Source: Artocarpus heterophyllus (Eukaryota; Streptophyta; Magnoliopsida; Rosales; Moraceae). From it: a stretch of 64,000 bases of DNA. The position numbers were made by a program, and so were the translations under genes. Below are positions 35,230-45,900 of this stretch, piece after piece. How positions within the stretch are numbered: the first letter of the stretch is position 1; each line of letters starts with the position of its first letter. Below the pieces are notes generated by a model. The model did no database searches. It was not told where the DNA came from and worked only from the letters and a program-made list of their open reading frames with translations. The DNA is taken from NCBI GenBank assembly GCA_025403435.1, contig CM046345.1:8436235-8500234 (forward strand), written 5' to 3'.

Positions 35230-35800
35230 AAAACTCAAGTGTAAAAAAACAACAGTGCGGTTTTGCATTTTTATTCCAGTAGGAAAATATTCATCACATA
35301 AGGTTCGATTTGAATCAGGGTATATAAAAGAGAGAGATGTTTCTTATGCGTGAGCCCCATGAGATGTAATATAACGTTGTAGAAATTATATAATAATGAT
35401 CAGTGCTTTATGCACTATTTATATAATATATAGAGCACTCCTTGAGTGGCCAAAGTGCTGTAAGCGCTGAAAGCACTGCCTTGAATAATTTCGTTTTGGT
35501 CGTATACTATGCGATCGCCATAGTATACACAAAGATTAATGTTTGGGTCCTTGGTTCCCATCATTCTCAATTCTTTGTGCACCATCGTTGGTTGAGTTTA
35601 AGGAGGGGCTGGAAGGTCCCAAACAGGAGACATCAAGCTCTCAAAATTGGAGAAGACAGCAGCTTCAAGCTTGGAACTGCACAGCAACACAATGACTGGA
35701 GGTATGTCCGATCACATTTCAGCACTTTATGATCATGTATGCTATTAGTTATTGCGTATGTATATCGTTTTTAAGTTTAACAGTTAGCATCAGAGCCATT
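35230..35800 (+). mobile_element. Truncated copia 5' LTR with primer-binding site
   Basis: The right edge of an LTR ends TTTAACA at 35782 and is followed by GTTAGCATCAGAGCCA, which keeps ATCAGAGCCA of the initiator-Met PBS. A TATA box (TATATAAA, 35321-35328) lies about 460 bases before the LTR end. No internal coding region or second LTR is present, so the element is a 5' fragment. The left edge is uncertain. Confidence 0.6.
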
Positions 35801-36510
35801 TTATACCTTTGCCTTGCGTTTTAAAAATATGCAAAACACTAAATTTTTTGAAATATTACTTAACAATTTTTTTTTTCATTTCGAGTATATAGATTTTTGA
35901 TGTTTTGATAGAAACTAAGATTAGAAATTATTAGAATATCAGATTTCTAACATTTTTGGGATTTAAAATGTCAACAATAGTGTCCAAACAAAACTGGGCC
36001 ATTTGACTCATCAAGAGGTTGAAGGAGTACAACGGTTCAATTTACTTTTTTAAAAATCCTTAGCAAACATGACAGCAAATAAAATTTAGAGGGAAAAGTT
36101 TTTATTATTCTTTTGGGGGATTTTTTTTTTGTTTTCTTGAAATGTGAATTTTGAAATTTGCAGAGAGAGAGAGAGTTTTAGAAATTCAGAAACTCGCAGG
36201 AAGTTTAGAAGTTGTGATTTTATTGTTAAAGGTTAACTAAAGTTCATTTTATTTACCCAAATGCAGCAAACTAAATTCCGAGACATATTTGGGTAGTTCA
36301 AAAGAAGTACTAGTATTGAAATAATGATCTTTTCTTATTTTGTAGCTTTCAAACAATGTGCAGTTTCCATTCATTATTTGCAGTTGGGACAACTTTATCG
36401 ACATCTATCGGCCATGTTCTTTGGTTTAAAGGAAATCTGGTGTTATGGTCTAGAAGGGCACTCCAGGTTTCATAAAACATATTATTCTTCAGCTCAAGGA
36501 AAGTTGATTT
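35801..36510. other. Leader remnant and spacer before WAT1-B
   Basis: The first few hundred bases may be the leader of the truncated copia element (a frame near 35970 begins like a gag start but stops quickly). The rest is AT-rich with no recognised gene. Confidence 0.35.
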
Positions 36511-36517
36511 CACTGGT

Positions 36518-37427
36518 TCAAACATGCCTATGGCTTTTTAGAAGAGGGGTCTGCGGCGACAGCAAGGGTGACCGCAACTCATCCACAACACAATGGTTTT
36601 CAAACTTTCTCTCTTCGGATTGCGGCCATATCACTCCGTAAAAGCCGATGACTATTGGAAATGCTCCGATAACACTGCCAGGAAACAATGAAGGAAAACA
36701 TGCCTGCAAGTACCATCATGATCAATGACTTTGCTCAAACACTTGACAAGCATTTGCTTTAGTTTTGTCATTGTTTCACGAGTGGAAAATATAGAAACAC
36801 ATTCTAAAGACACATTTACCTTCCAATATAAAGCGTGACGCCTAGAAAGACTGTGCTCATGAAGGCATCAATAGCAATCCCCAATGGCCTAAACATGACC
36901 ACAAAGAGGGGCCCTTTTTATCTATGCACCATGTCAGCACGGACTATGTTAACACATTTCCAATAAGAGCCTGCGATATTAGTTGTGCATATCATAAGCA
37001 TTCTTACAACTAAATATCAATTTAGCAAAATGTTTTTCCAACTTCTATTGCGCTTACTCCCTAGAGGACAGAGATGAGCTTAACATCAGGTGAAACTATT
37101 GCACATTGAAGGGTCCCACACAAGTAAAAGAAGAAGAGTATTGTCTTCTGTGATGGGTATTCTTTAAATGTTACTGCTTTAGATACGATGATAATAAAAT
37201 CAGTTCCAAGCTCAAACTTCATAATAAAAATAAAGAAGAGAGATGAAGATTTTTTTTTTTCCATTTTATTATTATTATTATTATTATAGATTTGGTGTAC
37301 CTGAGCAATGTTCCACAACAATTGCAGGGCCTTTGTAAATGGTGACTATCAATACTACTGAGATTGACACCAGAGTGCCCATGATTTTGATCTGGCCTTT
37401 CAAGTTTTTCAGGTCTAATTTTTCCAT
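36518..37427 (-). pseudogene. WAT1-related transporter copy B, exons 4-7 only
   Basis: This is a partial copy of the WAT1-related gene. Exon 7 (36518-36674) is intact, with GAFPIVIGFYGVIWPQSEE and a normal C-terminus. Exon 6 (about 36826-36978) has an in-frame TAG where copy C has TAT. Exon 5 has lost about 14 codons around the conserved LERDP block. Exon 4 (to 37427) has lost over 100 bases between KGPAIVV and WNIAQ, shifting the frame. Its acceptor AG has become AC. Exons 1-3 are absent: beyond about 37735 the sequence is a possible MITE and unrelated exon fragments. The copy is certainly non-functional as a transporter. Confidence 0.85.
37264..37288. repeat. (TTA)n microsatellite
   Basis: ATTATTATT repeats (about 8 units) lie next to exon 4 of WAT1-B, in its intron 4. 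Confidence 0.85.
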
Positions 37428-37736
37428 TGTGCACCAAGCAAGAAATGCTATCTTGTGAATTCCTAAAATTATGTTCTTACTCATTCAAGTACGATGTAAG
37501 ACAGTACCTAGTCGCTGGCTAGAAAAGTACCTATCATTTACCATGGTTTCTAGAGTTGATTCAATAGAGAGAGAGAGGAAGATCAATTACAAAACTATAC
37601 CTTCTATTTTAATTTTTTTTTCTATTTTTTAGAAACTACTATTTTATTATTTGTAATTTCTAAAAATAGAGAGATGAGTTGTTAAAAAATAGTTCGATAT
37701 TATATGTAATTATCCCTAGAAAAAAGACAAAGTCAA

Positions 37737-37982
37737 GGGTCTGTTTGAGAGGGCTTTCTATAAGTTGTTTTTGGCTTTTTGGGTTCTAAGGCTGTTTTCG
37801 GAAGTGTTTGGATGACCTGTAAAAAGTGTTTTAGCTCTTCAAAAATGCTTCCAGTCAAAGCCAGTAAGCATAGATTATCAAAAAAGCGCTTCTTAAATAA
37901 ACTTTAAAAGAGTTTGAATATGAGATTATAAACTTCATTGTAACATTTGTATTACACTCATTAAAAGATTCCAGGCGGACCC
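37737..37982. mobile_element. Possible MITE at the broken end of WAT1-B
   Basis: A 246-bp stretch begins GGGTCTG and ends CGGACCC, short inverted ends flanked on both sides by TCAA. It sits where homology to the WAT1 intron stops. The terminal repeats are short, so the call is tentative. Confidence 0.35.
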
Positions 37983-38044
37983 TCAAATTTTAATTTTGTA
38001 AACACATCTCCGTTTGAAAACTCATCACAAACGTTTCAAAACAG

Positions 38045-38225
38045 TGATGATGATGATGATGCGCAGAAGAACCTTAGAAATCTATGTGCTCCTGGTGCCG
38101 CTTCATATGTTACCTACAGTTGCATTGATAGGGAACCAAGACCAGGACATATATCAGCATTAAGGGGCAGGGATAAGGTGCGTGAGCTTCTCGCAGATGA
38201 AAACCGTGAACCCATGTTTAACAAG
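38045..38225 (+). pseudogene. Exon fragment of an unrecognised host gene (1)
   Basis: This stretch is open and GC-richer than its surroundings. It follows an acceptor-like ACAG and precedes a donor-like GTACGC. It starts with an Asp run, then LRNLCAPGAASYVTYSC and RDKVRELLADENREPMFNK. I do not recognise the family. The next fragment at 38875-38925 joins in the same phase, which argues for true exons rather than chance. No start codon or full gene is visible, so I treat it as a relic or captured fragment. Confidence 0.45.
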
Positions 38226-38574
38226 GTACGCATGGATCGTGTCACGCTCCTAGTCTTTCCTAACACGCTTGAGAAAAGACGCCTTCTCCGTCCTACAAAA
38301 AACATGAATGTAGACGAGTAACTTTTTGTATTCTTACAAATTGTTAGTCAATGTCAAACAAACCGAGTCATAGGATTAGTGGAAACATGCGAGGGAAACT
38401 ATATCCCGATGTTTTACAAAGGTATTGAATGCTCTATGTGAGTTGAGGCTTGAGTTTATAAAGCCCCCAAATTATGATAAAGTGTAGCGATTCATATCTG
38501 ACAATGGGAGAAAATATCAATCTTGTTTTAATGCTAAGTATGTACAAGTTTAACAAATAATTTAAATATTTTTA

Positions 38575-38710
38575 GCATGTATGGAATAATAATAATATAT
38601 ATATGTGTGTGTTAATATAAGTTCCAAGTCTTATGTTTTCAAGTTAAAAAAATTATTTCATATTTTTATAACTGAGTAAGATTAAGTTAAAAAAAAGTGT
38701 AAAATAACGA
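38575..38710 (-). repeat. Gypsy-LTR-like fragment shared with 51595-51720
   Basis: TATGGAATAAT, a GTTA(A/G)TATAAGTT block and ATTTTTAT(A/G)ACT(G/A)AGTAAG occur in the same order here and at about 51600-51690. The fragment lies between exon fragments 1 and 2 of the unrecognised gene, so that intron itself carries an LTR remnant. Confidence 0.5.
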
Positions 38711-38874
38711 CTCGATACCTTTTCTTTAGTATCAACTACCAATTATGGCCCTAATTTTGCCATCCTTTCTGCTTTTGCGAATTTTGGGTTTAGTATTCAT
38801 CATTGTAGAAGTATTATTGTCATTTGGTTCTTTTTTGTTTCCCTGACATGTCTTCGTATGTAAATCTGTTATAG

Positions 38875-38925
38875 GGGCTTGTGACTGATATAAATACTGA
38901 GTACGAGGACATTGTTAACACCCAG
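38875..38925 (+). pseudogene. Exon fragment of an unrecognised host gene (2)
   Basis: This 51-nt segment lies between an acceptor (TTATAG) and a donor (CAG before GTTAGA). It is open in phase 0 and reads GLVTDINTEYEDIVNTQ. It appears to continue the fragment ending at 38225. Confidence 0.4.
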
Positions 38926-38994
38926 GTTAGATTGAGATTGATGAACATTTTTGATAATTTCAGTTCGCTCAGTTGCAACTCAAGTTACAGTTAG

Positions 38995-39130
38995 GTTCTG
39001 GCTTTCAACGCTAAACTTGTGAAGAATCTTAAGAACTTGGCCAGCATGGTAGAGAGCTGCGACGATAAATACTTGAGAATTTGGAAATACCAACAGGCTT
39101 TTAATCCCTGTCTCGTTCATCTTCATATTG
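38995..39130 (+). pseudogene. Exon fragment of an unrecognised host gene (3)
   Basis: After an acceptor-like ACAGTTAG the sequence is open and reads LAFNAKLVKNLKNLASMVES and DDKYLRIWKYQQ. The Lys/Leu-rich pattern suggests a helical segment. No clear donor follows and the frame fades into non-coding sequence. Confidence 0.35.
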
Positions 39131-39802
39131 TATGCTTGCCTACTTGTTTGGTGCAAATTTCCCCCACCATTATACCCGCAATTGGTCCTTATGCAGATTG
39201 TGGTCTGTTAAGTTGTGGAGCCTAATTATTGCACTGATGATTATTGCCTTGAACAGAGGAAGGCCCTCCTCTCAGGTGTACGGTTTGGAGCCCTCAAACC
39301 GAAATTTCATCGAGGGTAGTTCAAATTGTAGGGTGGATCTCAAAAAATATGAAAGATCTCCCTCCAAACCATACATATGACTTTCATCGAATACAGCTTT
39401 CCACAAAATTATATAAAAAGTTTTTTTAAAACGTCAAAATGTAGGGCATTTAAAAAAACCCACAAACCTATGATCTTTCCTTTCCTAGCCTACAAACAAT
39501 TGGTTGCAGCTCGAACAAGTCTACAAACATCCGCCAATATTCTTTGGTTTATCAATCCAAAGGTAGAATCAAAACAAAAATCTGGTGTGATATACCCAGT
39601 GGCGAAGCCAATCCTCAATTCTAATGGGATCGTACACAAAATTTCATTTTGAGAAATTAATAATATGAAAAATAGATTTGAAAAAATACATTATAGTACT
39701 TTTCAAGAGCTACGAAATACTTGCATCAACAAACTCACAATGAAGTAGGTGATACATAGAAATACATAATTTGAATGCGTACAAGAGTAAAATTACAAGA
39801 TT

Positions 39803-39834
39803 AACAACAACAACAACAACAACAATAATAATAA
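39803..39834. repeat. (AAC)n/(AAT)n microsatellite
   Basis: A short run of AAC units passes into AAT units, between the exon fragments and WAT1-C. Confidence 0.8.
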
Positions 39835-39976
39835 GACTTTTATGGGGGCGGTAACCCTCACCGGGCCTCAATCTGCCATTGGATGTAGATTTTAGTATAA
39901 TGGTGAAGAAATGGTCTCTAGATTTCATAAACACGTCCTTCAGTTGAATTAGAATAGGGAAGTCAATTTCACTCGT

Positions 39977-42900
39977 TCAAGCATGGTTATGGCTTTCCAG
40001 AAGAGGTGTCTGCGGCGACGGCGATGTTGACAGCAACTCACCAGCAACTCCATGGTTCTCAAACTTTCCCTCTTCTGACTGCGCCCATATTACTCCATAA
40101 AAGCCCATGACGATCGGAAATGCTCCAATAGCACTGCCATGAAACAATCAAAATGAAAAATATGCTTGTAAATTTATGATCATGATCAATCATTTTGTTC
40201 AAACACTTTGCAAGCACTTGCTTTAGTTAGAAACACATTCTAAAGAGAGATTTACCTTCCGGTATAAAGTGTGTCCCCTAAAAAGATGGTGCTCGCGAAG
40301 GCAGCAACAACAATCCCCAAGGGCTTAAACATGACAACGAAGACGGGCCCTTTCTTATCCATGCACCATGTCAGCACGGAATACATTACTACATTTGCAA
40401 AAATACCCTGCAAAAGCAGTTGTCATGCATTCTTATGACTAAAAATAGGACATTTGGATCACCGGTTTGAACTGCCTGAAAACACGGTAACAATTTCAAT
40501 TTTATAAGAAAAAATGTTGTAGCAAAATTGATTCGAATCGGTGAGCTGAACAACCTCAAAGCAATTTGGCAAAATGTTTTTCCAACTTCTATATATTGTG
40601 CTTACCCCATAGAGGACAGAAATGAGCTTAACATCAGGTGTGATTATCCATGCCCTTGGATCTCTTTCTACAGCTAAAGTTAGTATTGCACGCTGAAGGG
40701 TCCCAAACAAGTAAAAGAAGAAGAGTAGAGTGTTCTGTGATGGGTATCCTTTAAGTACTGCTGCCTTCAGATACAGTGAAAATAAAATCAGTTTCATGCT
40801 CAAACTATATAATGAAAATGAAAAAGGGTAGTAGTAGAGTCACTGGATGTTTAGTAAGGGCGCACCTTCCCGCCCAATTTTTTAAAATTTAATTTTTGGC
40901 CCTAATTTTTTTGAAAAAATTTGGTTGTTTTCTTATTTTACAAGAAAAGTTATAACTACACTAAGTAACTCGGTTAGTTCCCAACCTTTTTAAAAGGTGC
41001 AATTTGATCCTCAACCAGTAAGTTTGTCCGTTAAAAAAGTTGAATCTCATTTTTAATTAAATTTACTAAATTACGTTTTTTTATAATCAATACATTAAAA
41101 AATTAAGAATAAATAACAACCATTGATTCAAAAACACCAAATCATTGCCATTGGTTTGATTTTTATCCAAAAAATAATTCAAAATCAGAAAAAAAAAAAT
41201 ATTCAAAATAAAAAAAGGAGCAAAACCCGTAGATCTTACCCAGTAGCCTGCCCATCTCCCCCATCTCGCGCCGGCAACCCCTCCTTCATCCCCAACCTCG
41301 TTGCAGCCCCCTCCCCAAGAGTTTTGCAAGTCATGTATTGTCACTTCACAGTCTCTTTCTATGTAATGTCCGAAAAAATCCAAAAATTTATAAGTATGAT
41401 TAATTCAAGATTTTTCCATAACCATTCCATTAGGTATATAAGAAAGTACAAATTTTGAATTTATAAATACAAATTTCTATAAGAATTCAGTTCAAGACTA
41501 GAAATTTTTTATAATGTCTAGAAAATTCATAAGTTCAAATCGCGACTTAATCACGATTTATGATTATTAATTTCCTCCATTATCGCGCATTTTGAGAGTC
41601 TTAATAATTATAAGACTTTAGTAATAAATAATGTTATAATAGCACAATTTAACGTATTTCATGTATGAAACATATAGCAAAATGTTATAATAGCACAATT
41701 TAATGTGCTTGATGTATGAAACATATAGCAAAATGTTATGATAGCACACTTGGATAATTAGAAATAATTATTCAATGTACTAAACTAAGCTTTTATAATT
41801 TAATAATTTCATGTATAGGTCAAAGCAATGGCCTTTATGAGAATCTCAATTAAAATATTTAAATTGAGATTATTTAAAAAAAGAAGTAGAGGAATTTTGG
41901 ACTTAGAATAATTATACGAAATTCCTATACGATGCCAGTTCAGATCAACATATAATCAACAGCTCAACACCATGACTCAGAAGTGGTAAGCATAAAGCAT
42001 AAAACTTATATATGCGAGATTGATATTGATTGTTATGAGATCACAAGGCGTGATAAGGATTTTCTAAGACATAAAAATTTTCTAAGTCATAAGAATTATT
42101 GGAAATTCGAGAATTGACAATCTTCTATATGTACACAGTTAGTTAATTTATGCATGTCAGTAAATTTTATAAAGTTTATTGTTATTATTACAAAAATAAT
42201 AACAATAAAAATAATAAAAATGTATTTAGAATCCACGAGCACTACACGAGCCTTTAAGGCAATGCAATACCACAAACGGATTACTTTCAAATCCATATTG
42301 TGATTAAGGAAGTTTAAAAATATACATGAATTGGATTTGGACTCATGAACGACTTTTTATTATAAGTAGTTCCAGTATTACCATAAAGCACAAAACTGTT
42401 CTAAGTTCATAATTTGAATTAAACTGACATAAATGAATTAAATTGACTACTTTATGTCAATTTAATTTACGATAATTTTTATAAATTATGACTAATAATT
42501 TTATGACAAAATTTAAAAGTCCATAATATGTCTTATACTAAATATGAAAAAAAACAATGAAAAATATATGTTTTATTTATTAATTAGCATTTTAAAGTTT
42601 AAAATTTACAAAAAAATTATTTCGATCAAAACTCTGAATACAAAATATCATTTCAAGAAAAATAAGTAAGTGTGGTGAATATAATTAATCACCGATTTTG
42701 AAGGCAAAAGTATTAAAGTTTATCACTTTAGAGTAAAATCATGTAATCCACATAGCATTGATAAATTGTAAAAATGATTTTATGACAGTATAAGGATACT
42801 AGTAAGACAATAATACAGTTAGCATTTACTAACTTATTTTTTTAGAAAGACAACATATTACAGATTTAAAAGTACAGTTATGTTTATAGAAATTTCAAAG

Positions 42901-45900
42901 TTAGAGATCAAAAAGTTGATCAACTCAATACAACACAGTTTAGACTGTGTAGATCACAAGAGTGTCTATAAATACAAGTGAACAAAAAAAGAAAAAAAAT
43001 TTAGTCAGTCATAGAAACAACCTTCTATTCTCTCTCTACTTTCTCCCTCTACTCTCTATCTCTCCCCTCCAACTCCAATGTAGAATCCAGTATCAGTTTG
43101 ACACCTCTTGCACCAAGAAAAAGATCATGACGTGTTGGTTCCAACGAGGTGTTGTGCCAACCATAACTCCACCAGAGGAAGTCACACTTTTTGGTCAAAG
43201 TTGCGGACAAACTCGTAACTTTGTGACAAGATTTCTTCAACATCCGGTATTTGATCGACGAGATTCTTGTCCTTACATGACCACCACGATGAGAGAAATA
43301 AGTTCCACTCTTTATTCCACCTCAACTATCACCGAAAAGCTCCACCCATGTACCACTGTCGAATGTTGTCGAGCCCTTTTGGATCCACACATTCCCGAGG
43401 TGGCAAAGTTCACCACCCTCCCAAATGATTCAGAGGGCCTCGAAGAGCAAGTAGCCCAAGTCAATTGCATGGAACAACCATGCAAAGCTAAAAAACAGAG
43501 TCTACCATTGTCGACCACTGCGAGGAGCACCGATCTTGCCCGTTGCGCCACTGTTAAGCCAAATTGGAGGTACGAACACCTTCAAAAGCTCAAGAAGAAT
43601 AAAAACCACCCTTCAATTGCTCAAACACATCGTTGGAGGGGAAGGAACGACCAGCGCCGTCGTGGGCTGCTGTGACTCCTTTCGATTCTGCCAATTATGA
43701 TAGTGTTAAAGTGCACCAACTGAGGGAAAATGTTCAAAAACTGATGAAGATAAAAAAGCCCACATCAATTTTAAGTTAGCTTCACTAGAAAACCGAGATC
43801 GAAATCTCCATTTTTCCAACATCATTGGGTCTTCGATCTGCATGGCTAGAGGCTGAATCAGGTGAAACTGAGGTCACCAACGAACTCAAGAGGTGAAAAA
43901 ATGGTGGAAAATTTTTAGCACTAACCAACAACTGGAGCTGCCGCACGAGCCACCATGGGTGGCCGGGCTCTAGGGACCTTAGGTTTCATGCTCTTGACCT
44001 CTGATCGACAATTTGAGACCACATCCTGACTCATTCCAGTTGTTTCAGATACAATGGTGCTCTATATTCGAGCTAATTTCACTCATTGAAAATCAGTTGG
44101 GACCAATTGTATGTAGATCTAGGCAATGTTGACTGTAGTAACAAAATCCAGAATAACGTTTCCAGCATTGCACGATCTTGAAGAAGCATTCCTAGCCATT
44201 CATGGTCGCTCGAAGACCATTTTTGAGGATGCTTCACGGACATATATACAACGAGATCCAACTAGAACTGCATAGCTCAGAATCTAGGTAAGTAAGAATT
44301 TCACCTTCGGTATGAACGGTTTTTTAAAAAATTGTTTTATGTGTTTTCATCAAAAAAATTATGAAATGCATGATCAGTGAATTATCTCGTCGTGTTATGT
44401 TATGATGTATTGTTATGATGTGATTAAGATTTAGTATGTTTATGTCTTGCCATGCTATGCTATGTTGTGATTATGTAATAATCAATAAGTGATGTATGCA
44501 ATAATAAATTATATTGTTTAGTCACTTTTAAGTTAAGCATGTTCACGATTTATAGTTTATGATTTATGTAATTGCGATGCTATATAGTAACATATCCTAC
44601 TGCATACACACAATAAGATAAGTGAAATTAATAAGAAAAATTAAGGGTATTATACAACCACTCAACCTCCAGGGAGGCTTTAATACAGTCCAGTATAGTT
44701 TATGATCTCGATGTCGTTAGGGACCTTGCAAGCCTTGACTTCCCAAAGATCGCATGCAACCGATATGATCACCTGAGCCCATTTAGTAGGATAAGTTAAA
44801 ACTTAAATAATTAAGCATAACATAAGTTGATAAGAAATCATAAAATATTCATACATGTTTTTATTAAATAATTATAAATATGTTTTGCGAGTCTAATTTC
44901 TTACTTGCTAAGCCAAAACTCACTTAAGTATGTTAATGTTGTAGATAATAAACTTGGTAGCGACACTTGATGGGTAGTGGTGAGCGGCAAACGAATAATG
45001 AAGTTGGAAATGGATACTGCTCATGCAAATGTGATATTTTTGCACTTTTAGCTTACAAAATTTTGTATGTTTTTATTTCACAAAAATTATGTACAAATAA
45101 AGAAGTAAATGAATTTCATAATTATGTCTTAAAAACCGAGGTTGTGATTATACAACCCTGGTCTACAAAAATATAAGATTTAAAAATGTTGCAATAAGAA
45201 AATGTAACAAGTACATAAAAATTTTCAAATAAGAAAACTATAGAATTATTTAAAATTAGAAATGTTTATATGAGTTTTACGTTAACTTAAGAAAGGATTT
45301 TAATGAATATGTTTTATGAATTTATTGTTATGAAAGTTTTAAAAGAACATGCTTTAAGAAATTAATATGTTATAAAAATAAATTATAAACAATTATTATT
45401 GTGATAAGTTAAAAAGGAATAAGTTTTAAGAAATCAATACGTTAGTTTTAAGACGAGAAATTATAAGAAAAATATAACGATAATTTTAGGAAGGAATTAA
45501 AAGCATTTAAATTAGAAATTCATAACGATATTTAATGTATATTTGTTTTAGCAATATTTTCATTTAAATTAGGGAACGTAGTAAAAAAAAAAAAGTAATT
45601 TTTAAAATAATTATCTTTACGTTAAAAGAAGAGATTTACGAAATTATTATTATGTTTTAAGAAATAAATGTATGACTTATGTTAAAAAAATTAAGTCTTT
45701 AGAAATTATGATTATGTTAAAAAGTAGTAATAATTATTACATTATTATCAGGTTTAAGAAATTAGTATTATTATGTTAGATTTATAGAATTAAGTTTTAG
45801 GAATTAATTATTTTTTCTTTTAAGGAAATATGTTAAAAGTTCATTATTAAGATTTGTTTTAGAAAAAAAATATTTTGCAATTTAGGTACTTTACGTTAAT

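Larger units (their letters stand above)
41362..45900 (+). repeat. Gypsy LTR-like sequence inside the TIR element
   Basis: TGTAATGTCCGAAAAAATCC at 41362 resembles the TGTAACGTCCCG starts of common plant gypsy LTRs. A TATA box (TATAAATA, 42966-42973) is followed by pyrimidine-rich leader-like sequence. The layout (GC-richer centre, then a CTCAACCTCCAGGGAGGC block at 44658) is like that of the solo LTRs at 52619 and 61514. I cannot find the right terminus or a target duplication, so the end is approximate. Confidence 0.4.

Noticed and set aside
41087..41458. Overlapping frames on both strands with a GC-rich core
   Set aside because: Low-complexity A/T runs flank a short GC patch inside the TIR element; no motif and no conserved start.
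41631..41752. Possible CRISPR-like or satellite array
   Set aside because: Only 2.4 head-to-tail copies with no distinct spacers; an ordinary tandem repeat in a plant LTR-like sequence.
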